From Candidatus Hodarchaeota archaeon (lineage in GTDB: Archaea > Asgardarchaeota > Heimdallarchaeia > Hodarchaeales > Hodarchaeaceae), in contig JAEOSP010000713.1 of the NCBI GenBank assembly GCA_016840305.1, forward strand, positions 1 to 6,388: a stretch of DNA of 6,388 nt, given 5' to 3'. The translations under genes were made by a program, and so were the position numbers. Numbering within the stretch: position 1 is the first letter of the stretch; the number at the start of each line of letters is the position of its first letter. The notes below the pieces were generated by a model. That model was not told the DNA's origin. It saw only the letters and a program-made list of their open reading frames with translations, and did not search any database. This document shows, one piece after another, positions 1 to 6,388 of this stretch.

Positions 1-2
1 AT

Positions 3-1994
3 CTCAAGACTTCGTTGATGTATCCTTATGCTTTTGTCCAAGTTTCAGAGATTGCAGATAGGTTTGCCATTCATGTTGTCCGTAATGATATGTATGGGAT
101 CCCAGAAGACCAGTGGGAGAATTATCTGCAAAAGTTACTGAAAAAAGAATCCTTTGATATGATTTTAATCACCTTGAGAAACACAGATGCAGTGGATGTA
201 AATGATTATCGTGAACGATCTAAGAACAATAACTACCAACAACCTATAATCATTGAACCACATCCACCAACAAAATATTATCCGATCGAGGCTACAAAAT
301 TCCTGATCCAAATTCTTCGCAAAATAATTGATATTCCTATTGTCATTGGAGGATATGCGTTTTCTGTTATGCCAGAAAAGCTGATGAAATACTTTGAGCC
401 TGATTACGGCGTTGTTGGAGGATCTGACGCTTTTTTTGAACATTTTGAGGACATTCTTAAGAGAAAAAATTTAGATCAGATCGCCAACTTAGTTTACTAT
501 CAGGCAGAGATTCTCCAAAGGGGGCCACTCCAATTTTTTCCTCCGGCAGTTCGGCCTGAATATACAAAAGAGATTATCGAAGATCGACAGGCCTTCTATT
601 CAAAGTTTTCAGGAAAGATTGTGGAATCCCGAGTCTCAATAGAGGTTGTTAGGGGTTGTCGAATGAATTGCTCTTTTTGCTCTGAGCCACTAATTGAAGG
701 GAAAAAGTTACAATACCGAGATTTGGACGTAATCGAAGATGAAATCAACTTCCTAAGGAAGTTTCAGCTGAATCAACTGTTTTTTATATGTTCTGAAATT
801 AACACAGACAGTAATAAGTTTCTGATGAAACTTGCAGATCGTATAATCAAAATAAACGAGGAAAGAGAGGATTATGAGAAAATATCTTGGCATGCTTTAT
901 TTCTTATGACTCTCTCACCTGATGAATTGAAACACATTAGAAAAGCGGGTTTTCGTGGAGGATCTAATGATGTGGTGTCTCTCGATAATCACAATCTGAC
1001 TGTAATGAACGCTCCTCTAAAGAGTAATGATATCATCCGGTTTTTCACTCAAGCTAAAAAGCAGGTCAAAGAAGAGTTCAAACAAAGTGGAAAGACATTT
1101 TATTCATTAGAGGAACGAATTTTTAGAGCACCTCTATCTTTGAACCCTGATGATTATGTGAATTCTTGGAATATTTTTCTCGGAAACACAGAGGTTACCC
1201 AGGAGACAATCCGTGTCACATTAAAAAGAGCTGATGATACTGAACTCAATCAACTCTTTGATTCTTGTTATGTTAACAAAGCAACACGAATATATGATTA
1301 TATACAACCAACTGATGAAATCATGAAACACATATGGTCTTCAGTCAACGGAGTAATCTATAATTCATATAATGAATTGTATCCTTCCTTTGTCTTTCCC
1401 CCCGCTCTCTTACATCATTTTGGTAGTGCTGAAGTTTTAGAAGAGTTTTTTGTACTGGTAGGGGATACTTACCTCTCACGTAGACATCTCTTCAAAAAAG
1501 ATTGGAATTGGTTTTTAGCGTATAATTTTGATTCAGAAACTTTCTTATCATGGTGGATTTCAGCAATTAAGTCTGAGTCGGATTTTACCAGTTTTACTGC
1601 AATAACAGAGGTTCAAGATTTCCTTACTTTTTTACTTGAAAATCCGTCAGCTCACAATATCAAGTTACTTTTCAATCCTACACCAGGTAGAAAACCCCTG
1701 ATGAATTTCGCAGCTAATATTGCTATACAATTTGTGTTATTTTCCCAAGAAAAAAACCTTATTCCAATTACAGAACATCTTGGCTTACCTCCAAGTCTTA
1801 AAGCTGTTTTGAAACTTTCTCCTTATAAAATTGCTGTGAAACTCTTTGAACGCTATACAAACAAGGGTGAATTGTTTTCAGCCCTGAATGAAAGTTCATT
1901 TAATAATGATCTCACTAGATTCTTTGTTGAATACTTGATTTATCTCAATAACACTCCCCTCAAGGCTCAGTATCGGATATTTTTTATTAAATAA
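3..1994 (+). CDS. Radical SAM protein with degenerate B12-binding-like N-terminal domain (5' partial)
   Basis: Radical SAM enzymes use a [4Fe-4S] cluster to cleave S-adenosylmethionine and start radical chemistry; the substrate here cannot be told. Counting residues from the TTG at base 15, the cluster motif CxxxCxxC is Cys215, Cys219 and Cys222, preceded by the beta-strand SIEVVRG as in B12-dependent radical SAM proteins. Residues about 1-150 resemble a cobalamin-binding Rossmann fold: IVIGGYAF near 109-116 and DYGVVGGSDAFF near 130-141 match the usual GG-phat and GE-gE segments, but no DxHxxG cobalamin-ligand motif is present. A radical SAM barrel continues to about residue 410 (SWNIFLGNTE resembles the late FLG-pgeTeET strand). 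The final 250 or so residues match no domain I recognise. TTG-15 or ATG-18 could start the frame, but it is open to the left edge and LKTSLMYPY looks like the first strand of the fold, so the start is probably upstream. The gene is cytosolic by appearance. Family call is firm, function unknown. Confidence 0.88.
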   Translation, partial: LKTSLMYPYAFVQVSEIADRFAIHVVRNDMYGIPEDQWENYLQKLLKKESFDMILITLRNTDAVDVNDYRERSKNNNYQQPIIIEPHPPTKYYPIEATKFLIQILRKIIDIPIVIGGYAFSVMPEKLMKYFEPDYGVVGGSDAFFEHFEDILKRKNLDQIANLVYYQAEILQRGPLQFFPPAVRPEYTKEIIEDRQAFYSKFSGKIVESRVSIEVVRGCRMNCSFCSEPLIEGKKLQYRDLDVIEDEINFLRKFQLNQLFFICSEINTDSNKFLMKLADRIIKINEEREDYEKISWHALFLMTLSPDELKHIRKAGFRGGSNDVVSLDNHNLTVMNAPLKSNDIIRFFTQAKKQVKEEFKQSGKTFYSLEERIFRAPLSLNPDDYVNSWNIFLGNTEVTQETIRVTLKRADDTELNQLFDSCYVNKATRIYDYIQPTDEIMKHIWSSVNGVIYNSYNELYPSFVFPPALLHHFGSAEVLEEFFVLVGDTYLSRRHLFKKDWNWFLAYNFDSETFLSWWISAIKSESDFTSFTAITEVQDFLTFLLENPSAHNIKLLFNPTPGRKPLMNFAANIAIQFVLFSQEKNLIPITEHLGLPPSLKAVLKLSPYKIAVKLFERYTNKGELFSALNESSFNNDLTRFFVEYLIYLNNTPLKAQYRIFFIK

Positions 1995-2151
1995 CTATAC
2001 TTAGTCTTTTTCAAGATTATTATTTTCACTTAGGATAAGATCTGCTTTTCCTTCTTCAGATTTTCTCTATTTCAGACTTATGCAGTCAGAAAACAGTATT
2101 TTGTAAACCAGTGCTTGAAGAAAACCTTTTTTGAGAATTATGGATTAATTT

Positions 2152-2166
2152 TTTAGTCAGACTAAA
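2152..2166. repeat. Perfect 15-bp palindrome, candidate regulator binding site
   Basis: The sequence TTTAGTCAGACTAAA has two exact 7-base arms around one central base. Flanking T-rich (left) and A-rich (right) bases extend the symmetry imperfectly by about three positions. It ends 18 bases before the TATA-like element at 2185. Dimeric helix-turn-helix regulators commonly bind palindromes of this size, and in archaea sites upstream of the TATA box are often used for activation; that role is an inference from position and symmetry. As RNA it could form only a hairpin with a one-base loop, which is unfavourable, so a DNA-level site is more likely. Confidence 0.4.
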
Positions 2167-2184
2167 GAAAATCCTAAAACGGGA

Positions 2185-2191
2185 TTTATAA
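2185..2191 (+). promoter_or_regulatory. Possible archaeal TATA box for the membrane protein/hydrolase operon
   Basis: TTTATAA resembles the archaeal TATA consensus, and the A-rich CTAAAAC at 2174-2180 lies four bases upstream where a BRE-like element might be, although a true BRE normally abuts the TATA box. Transcription would begin about 25 bases downstream, near 2215, leaving an untranslated leader of about 175 bases, long for an archaeon. In so AT-rich a region such a match may occur by chance. Confidence 0.3.
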
Positions 2192-2381
2192 GTTTTTATC
2201 TTCCGAAACATTATTTTATTTAAATCCTTGTTTCAGAGCGAGTTCCAGATCAAAATACGAATTGGAAACCAGAATTGATGTTTTTTAGAAGATTTAAACT
2301 GTAAGGATAACCAATTGAAATTGTTTCTATTATTTATTTGTGATAGATTCCATCTTCAAAAAATAATTCTGAGAAAACAAT

Positions 2382-2387
2382 GGTGAT
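2382..2387 (+). promoter_or_regulatory. Ribosome binding site GGTGAT, fixes the GTG start
   Basis: GGTGAT pairs perfectly with the ATCACC part of the 16S rRNA 3' end and ends three bases before the GTG at 2391, a rather short spacing. An in-frame TGA at 2370-2372 closes the frame upstream, and no other start codon lies between it and the GTG; the next in-frame Met is at residue 51, after the first membrane segment. Together these make the GTG start well supported. Confidence 0.65.
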
Positions 2388-2390
2388 AAT

Positions 2391-4346
2391 GTGAACGAAC
2401 AGCCTACATCTGACGTTGTAAACTTAGCTACTGAAACTATATTTAGAAATACGTTAAGTACATTAATTAAAAGAAAAGATACATTCTTATGGTGCGCTAT
2501 TATACCAATTTCTTTTGTAGTATTCTTGAATCTTGTTTTTATGTTTAGAGAAGGAGATTTTAAGGATCCTGCTTTTAATGGCGTTCTCTTAATAAGTGGA
2601 ATTATTTTTTCATTGATGATTATAATTCTAAATCTCATTCCTGAAACACTTGTTGAAAAAAAGAAAGATCAGACGAATTTCAACCCCTCTGAATTATTAA
2701 GTATCTTTTTAGCCCATTTAGTTTATGTTTACACCCTCAATTTTGGTTTATTAGTAGCAGGATTTCTCGTTGGATTTGATTTTAACATATCTTATCTTAA
2801 TTGGGTCTACTCGGTTTTTTTCTTTTTCATACTTACTGTAGCATCCTTTAGCCTAGGTTTAATACTCTCCAGTATTAGAAATGGACAATTTGCTACAATA
2901 ACAGGTGTAGTAATAAGCGTTATAGCTTTCCTTTATAATATTATAATCTTAATAAGACCTAATCTTTTTTTGATGTTACCAGCAGTATTTCGGGATATAT
3001 TTAGACTCAATCCCCTTACAGCTGGTTCCTCTGTGATAACGTATTTCTTCATGGACGGGGCATGGGGGGGATATTTTAATCCAATAGAATGGGGACAAAT
3101 CGTAATTATAGTAATAATGACTGTATTCTTATTATCTTGCGGAATATTTCTTTATTTTCGTACTATTAACGGTAAACAAGAAAATATTGAAAAATCAGGA
3201 GAAGTTGCATCTTTTAAGGACTTCGCTATTCCAGCATTGGCTGCAATCTTATTGATACCTTTACAATACATATTAGAATTTATAATTATAGCGTTAATAT
3301 ACTTTATCCCAATATTTGAAAGTTTAATTCTAAAAAAAACAATCGTACCACTTTTAGGTGCATTAATCGGGAGTATCATTATATATTTTGTCATGATACC
3401 GTTTTTGAGAATAAAATCAGTAGGACTTTCTCAATCAGGAGATAGAATGGATTTAATTGTCAGTTTTTCATTGTTTTCAGTATTTTGGGTCGTAATAACT
3501 GGCTTATCCTTATTCACAATTATTTTCTCATCAAATTTTGATACTAAACTTGAATTTTTCACTAATTTTCTATCTTTATCTTCAAATCAGATTTTTGATC
3601 CATTTTTATTACTATTATGGATTTTTGGTTTTGTTATCTGTGTAGCACTATTTCAGGAATTAATTTATCGTAGAATAGTGATTTCTTTGCTAGAAAATAA
3701 AGGAATGTCTTCTATAAGTGCAGTATTAGTTTCTAGCTGTGCGTTTGCATTGATTCTACTTCCCTTTACACTTGATTTTCAGATAAAATTATTTCAAGGA
3801 TCTCTCATCTCCCTAATGACAAACTATCAAACTGAATTCCTAATTTTAACTGCTTGTTATAACTTTCTAACACTCTTTTGCCTTGGTTTCATGTGTGGAG
3901 CAGCATATGTCATAACAAGGAACATACTTTTTCCTATATTAATTCAAGTTCTGAACAGAGCCCTAATTTTTCTGGTTTTTATTGCTTTGACATTAGATAA
4001 TCAACTAATACATTTCATAGTAACTTCAATTATTATCTTAGTCAATATAATCGGGATTTTGGTTATTTTTGCGTTTATAATGGATTTTAAACTAGTACCA
4101 AAAGAGAAATTCAACCAATTATTTGAAAATAAGTCACTTATTAATAGTAAACAAGGGTTACTTGGATTTTTTATCATTTTATGTGGATTACTAACCTTCA
4201 CTCAACTATTTCCATTTTCAGAAGTACCATATATCTTAGGATTGCTATTTCATACGTCAATAATAATTATTGTAATAGTTAACTCCCGTAAGCTCCTTAA
4301 TAGAGAACGAGAGAAAGAAAACATACTAGTTGGGGAAATAATATGA
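2391..4346 (+). CDS. ABC-2 permease-like / CPBP intramembrane protease-like fusion, probable pseudoprotease
   Basis: This is a 651-residue integral membrane protein with about 15 hydrophobic segments. Residues 1-260 resemble an ABC-2 type exporter permease: an amphipathic entry (FRNTLSTLIKRKD, 18-30), six segments near 32-51, 61-83, 105-128, 136-160, 168-188 and 235-256, and the typical NPLT turn at 207-210. Residues about 275-635 form a second membrane half containing a CPBP (Abi/CAAX protease) core. Its motif EExxxR appears as QELIYR (Gln422, Glu423, Arg427); the FxxxH motif appears as FALIL (Phe452, Leu456); the last histidine motif appears as QVLN (Gln519, Asn522). Both metal-site histidines and the first glutamate are therefore replaced, so proteolysis is unlikely and a binding or scaffold role is more plausible. 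Permease-CPBP fusions are known, often with a NatB-like permease. No ATPase gene adjoins it. It starts with GTG behind a good ribosome binding site and overlaps the hydrolase gene by ATGA. The CPBP call is strong; the permease call is moderate. Confidence 0.82.
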   Translation: MNEQPTSDVVNLATETIFRNTLSTLIKRKDTFLWCAIIPISFVVFLNLVFMFREGDFKDPAFNGVLLISGIIFSLMIIILNLIPETLVEKKKDQTNFNPSELLSIFLAHLVYVYTLNFGLLVAGFLVGFDFNISYLNWVYSVFFFFILTVASFSLGLILSSIRNGQFATITGVVISVIAFLYNIIILIRPNLFLMLPAVFRDIFRLNPLTAGSSVITYFFMDGAWGGYFNPIEWGQIVIIVIMTVFLLSCGIFLYFRTINGKQENIEKSGEVASFKDFAIPALAAILLIPLQYILEFIIIALIYFIPIFESLILKKTIVPLLGALIGSIIIYFVMIPFLRIKSVGLSQSGDRMDLIVSFSLFSVFWVVITGLSLFTIIFSSNFDTKLEFFTNFLSLSSNQIFDPFLLLLWIFGFVICVALFQELIYRRIVISLLENKGMSSISAVLVSSCAFALILLPFTLDFQIKLFQGSLISLMTNYQTEFLILTACYNFLTLFCLGFMCGAAYVITRNILFPILIQVLNRALIFLVFIALTLDNQLIHFIVTSIIILVNIIGILVIFAFIMDFKLVPKEKFNQLFENKSLINSKQGLLGFFIILCGLLTFTQLFPFSEVPYILGLLFHTSIIIIVIVNSRKLLNREREKENILVGEII

Positions 4347-5920
4347 AAGTACAAAATAAATTAACAGTTTTAGTCGCCATTGTCTTCATAATAGTCATTG
4401 GGACCTTTAATGGTGTTCTATGGATGAATACTATATCAATTCCTGAATCTGAGGTAAATTGGCTAGAAAATTGTTCTCCTGAAGAAGTTGGCATGGAATC
4501 AACAAAATTAAACCAGATTATTGACTGGATCAGATATAAGAATTTCCCAATTGATTCACTAACAATAATCAAGAATGGAAAAATGATTATGAATGAATGG
4601 ATAAGTCTAGATAACTATTTAAATTATTTACATAGTCATAGAGATCCCAAACACATAATAGCATCGTGTACCAAAAGTATTACGTCGACTCTTATAGGAA
4701 TAGCGATAGATAAGGGATTTATACAAAGTGTAAATGAAAAGGTATTAGATTATTTTCCTGATTATAGAGAAGACATTGAGAATTTAGATGATAGAAAAGA
4801 AAATATGAAAATCGCTGATCTATTAACGATGAGAACCGGTTTGAATTGGTGGCAACCAGGTTCCCTGTCACCAGATTACGATGATCCTGCAACTAGTTCG
4901 GGAGAAATGTATTCTAGTTCTGATTATATTAAGTATGTATTAAACACGCCAATGGTTTGTGATCCTGGAGAATCATTTTCTTACAGTGGGGGTGCTTCAC
5001 ATCTTCTTTCAGCGATAGTACAACGCACTTCTGGGCTTTCAACTTTGAATTTTGCTAAAAAATATCTTTTTGATCCATTAGAAATAAAAGATGTCTATTG
5101 GCCCGAATCACCTGAAGGTGTGAATATAGGTGGAGGAGGGATGAAATTAAAAGCAACCGATATGGCAAAAATCGGTTATCTTTATTTAAATAATGGTAGT
5201 TGGAATGATGAGCAAATAATATCAACCGAATGGGTCAAAAATGCCACAACTACCCATCATCTCTTCTCAGATAATTTAGGATATGGATATCAATGGTGGA
5301 CTGTTCCTAGTGCTGGGATATTCTTTGCTTGGGGTGCTGGTTGTCAGAAAATCTATGTAATTCCTAAATTGGATATGGTAGTTGTGTTCACTGCACTTAT
5401 CCTAACGCCTCCCGATCCAGAACTAGGGTTACTCTACCATATATTCGGTGCAATAACGGAACAAAAGACATTTTCAAAGTATTCATTCTCGCTGAATTAT
5501 CCCCATGGATTGAATCCAGCTGAAAGAATAGATATAATGTCAGTTTCGGAAACATCTGGTCAAGTTGATGTAAACTCAATGACTTATCCACTCTTCAAAT
5601 ATTCTCTTTATTGGGAAACGAATGACACAATTTCCAGTATTGGAAATGTTTTGGATAATCATGTTACTAGTTTCATTTCTAGAAATCCATTAATAACAGT
5701 TACAATGACCAGTAGTAAAGTAACTACTACAAAACAGAATCATCCTATGATTTATCAAGAATTTGAAATGATAGAACAAGGATCAAAATTATTTGGTGTA
5801 ATAGGGACTTGGTACTGTGAAGAAACATCGAAAGTATTCACAATTTTTTATTATAATCTTGAAAAGGATCTTGTTCAAAGCTTCCTGCTGTTTAAAGAGA
5901 CTTCTATAAAGTGTCACTGA
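4343..5920 (+). CDS. Membrane-anchored serine hydrolase, class C beta-lactamase-like family
   Basis: This 525-residue protein has an N-terminal hydrophobic segment (about 7-28) after MKVQNK, with no lipobox, so it is likely an uncleaved anchor or signal peptide placing the enzyme outside the membrane. The beta-lactamase/PBP-like fold covers about 45-375. The nucleophile motif SxxK is Ser108-Cys-Thr-Lys111. The second motif is Tyr214-Ser-Gly216 in FSYSGGASHLLSAIV, where the classical YxN asparagine is glycine, a variant that also occurs in esterase and amidase members of the family. A GGGGMKLKATDMAKIG block (263-278) and WGAGCQKIYVIP (330-341), the equivalent of the usual G-GGQ third-motif region, complete the core. 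Residues about 380-525 are an additional domain that I do not recognise, ending SIKCH, with Cys492 and Cys524 possibly paired. The substrate is unknown: esterase, amidase or peptidase are all possible, and antibiotic hydrolysis should not be assumed. The ATGA overlap with the upstream gene indicates translational coupling. Confidence 0.88.
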   Translation: MKVQNKLTVLVAIVFIIVIGTFNGVLWMNTISIPESEVNWLENCSPEEVGMESTKLNQIIDWIRYKNFPIDSLTIIKNGKMIMNEWISLDNYLNYLHSHRDPKHIIASCTKSITSTLIGIAIDKGFIQSVNEKVLDYFPDYREDIENLDDRKENMKIADLLTMRTGLNWWQPGSLSPDYDDPATSSGEMYSSSDYIKYVLNTPMVCDPGESFSYSGGASHLLSAIVQRTSGLSTLNFAKKYLFDPLEIKDVYWPESPEGVNIGGGGMKLKATDMAKIGYLYLNNGSWNDEQIISTEWVKNATTTHHLFSDNLGYGYQWWTVPSAGIFFAWGAGCQKIYVIPKLDMVVVFTALILTPPDPELGLLYHIFGAITEQKTFSKYSFSLNYPHGLNPAERIDIMSVSETSGQVDVNSMTYPLFKYSLYWETNDTISSIGNVLDNHVTSFISRNPLITVTMTSSKVTTTKQNHPMIYQEFEMIEQGSKLFGVIGTWYCEETSKVFTIFYYNLEKDLVQSFLLFKETSIKCH

Positions 5921-6049
5921 AGGTATAATAACGAATGTGAAATTTGAGATGCCTGATTACTAAAATGTCGATTATAGGGAATAATTTGTTCTGTAATTAG
6001 TTCATCTTTATTTCTTAGGTGTCCCTCTACTAATCTCTGGTGTATAATT

Positions 6050-6388
6050 TCATTGACTTTGTAAAAAATCAGGTATCAAAGGCACCGATCGTGCGTATTC
6101 AGAAGCTTGATAGTGATAGTTCACCTTGTTAATTCCTTCTGAGGAGATTCCTGTATCATCTGCAATTTGTTTCAAAGAAAACCCGGATTCAAGTCGTATT
6201 AATATACGATCAACCTCTTGTGCCGATAGTTTAAAGAAATAATCATAATTAGGAGAATCAAGGGCTATTTTACAATCAAGAAAATCTTGAAGACCAAGAT
6301 GGCTTGCAAGTTGAATAACTTGAGTTTGATAGAGACTGGCTAAAGGTAAAAAATCAGCAGCATGATAAGTACCAAATTTTGTGAATAA
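6050..6388 (-). CDS. NAD+ synthase (NadE) family protein, divergent, C-terminal part only
   Basis: The minus strand reads open from the right edge for 112 residues to a TGA at 6052-6050; the N-terminal ATP-binding part (SGGxDS loop) lies outside the window. NadE makes NAD+ from deamido-NAD+, ATP and ammonia in the cytosol. TKFGTYHAADFLPLASLYQTQVIQLASHLG at residues 3-32 aligns with the family's FTKYGDGGADLLPIgdLyKTQV-eLA-yLG segment, and the end (SGFSLKQIADDTGIS, then QASEYARSVPLIP) aligns with the C-terminal helices and the SEHKR--P signature. Several conserved positions differ: GDGGAD is GTYHAAD, the PPTADL and DE-ELG P2-loop motifs are missing from the short stretch CKIALDSPNYDYFFKLS, and SEHKR is SEYAR. 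It is therefore probably a paralog with altered or lost activity, so no gene symbol is given. It is convergent with the hydrolase gene, with 129 non-coding bases between the two stop codons. Confidence 0.72.
   Translation of the reverse strand, partial: LFTKFGTYHAADFLPLASLYQTQVIQLASHLGLQDFLDCKIALDSPNYDYFFKLSAQEVDRILIRLESGFSLKQIADDTGISSEGINKVNYHYQASEYARSVPLIPDFLQSQ

Larger units (their letters stand above)
1995..2390. other. 396-base intergenic region, regulatory rather than coding
   Basis: No credible gene is seen here; plus-strand ATG codons open only very short frames (about ten codons or fewer). Just after the radical SAM stop there is a T-run (CTTTTTC, about 2006-2012), which could act as an archaeal oligo-T terminator, but this is weak. 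The middle holds a perfect 15-bp palindrome and a TATA-like element; the end holds the ribosome binding site of the membrane protein gene. A second AT-rich stretch at 2328-2339 (TATTATTTATTT), preceded by the short inverted repeat CAATTGAAATTG at 2312-2323, is an alternative promoter position that would give a leader of about 35 bases. Confidence 0.6.

Noticed and set aside
15..20. TTG-15 or ATG-18 as the true start of the radical SAM protein
   Set aside because: The frame stays open to the window edge, no ribosome binding site is seen in the 14 bases available, and starting here would cut the first strand of the N-terminal fold.
165..443. Minus-strand open frame of 92 codons inside the radical SAM gene
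   Set aside because: It lies opposite a conserved coding region, has no recognisable motif and no ribosome binding site; it is a shadow frame.
2312..2323. CAATTGAAATTG inverted repeat as a second operator
   Set aside because: Five-base arms of A/T-rich sequence are too short to stand out in this AT-rich gap; it is only mentioned with the intergenic region.
2330..2638. Minus-strand frame of 102 codons crossing the start of the membrane protein gene
   Set aside because: It is composed mostly of the complement of membrane-segment codons, with no domain signal; the plus-strand gene has a good start and family motifs.
5952..6073. CCTGAT (5952-5957) and ATCAGG (6068-6073) as an inverted repeat between the convergent genes
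   Set aside because: Six-base arms more than 100 bases apart are expected by chance, and one arm is inside the NadE-like coding region.
6140..6220. Helix-turn-helix-like stretch (SLKQIADDTGIS) suggesting a DNA-binding regulator
   Set aside because: The same helical segment is normal near the C-terminus of NAD synthases, and the flanking TKFG...LPLASLYQTQV and SEYAR..P segments place it in that family.
1..6388. CRISPR arrays, tRNA or rRNA genes, insertion sequences
   Set aside because: No spaced direct repeats, cloverleaf-like segments, rRNA landmarks or transposase motifs were found on reading through the window.

Overview
The window looks archaeal, and an Asgard-type or other AT-rich, uncultured archaeon is the best guess. 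The evidence is AT-rich coding DNA, a GGTGAT ribosome binding site that pairs with the archaeal/bacterial 16S tail, a TATA-like element instead of a clear -35/-10 pair, and proteins of a style common in archaeal metagenome assemblies. The taxonomic call is an inference; no rRNA or marker gene is present.

Layout: (1) Bases 3-1994, + strand: the 3' portion, nearly complete, of a radical SAM protein with a degenerate cobalamin-binding-like N-terminal domain and a long C-terminal part of unknown role. Its frame is open to the left edge, so the true start is probably just outside. (2) Bases 1995-2390: non-coding, with a perfect 15-bp palindrome next to a TATA-like element and, at the end, the ribosome binding site of the next gene. 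(3) Bases 2391-4346, +: a 651-residue polytopic membrane protein whose first half resembles an ABC-2 transporter permease and whose second half resembles a CPBP (CAAX protease/bacteriocin-processing) intramembrane protease with its key catalytic residues replaced. (4) Bases 4343-5920, +: a membrane-anchored serine hydrolase of the class C beta-lactamase / penicillin-binding-protein-like family, overlapping the previous gene by ATGA and so almost certainly in the same operon. (5) Bases 6050-6388, - strand: the C-terminal 112 residues of a divergent NAD+ synthase (NadE) family protein, convergent with the operon and cut by the right edge.

The membrane protein and the serine hydrolase form a two-gene unit acting at or outside the cytoplasmic membrane. 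The most interesting points are the permease/pseudo-protease fusion, its tight coupling to an extracytoplasmic hydrolase, and the absence of an ATPase partner beside it. This pair is visibly more AT-rich than the genes on both sides, which may reflect separate acquisition or simply membrane-protein codon content. No RNA genes, CRISPR arrays or insertion sequences were seen.
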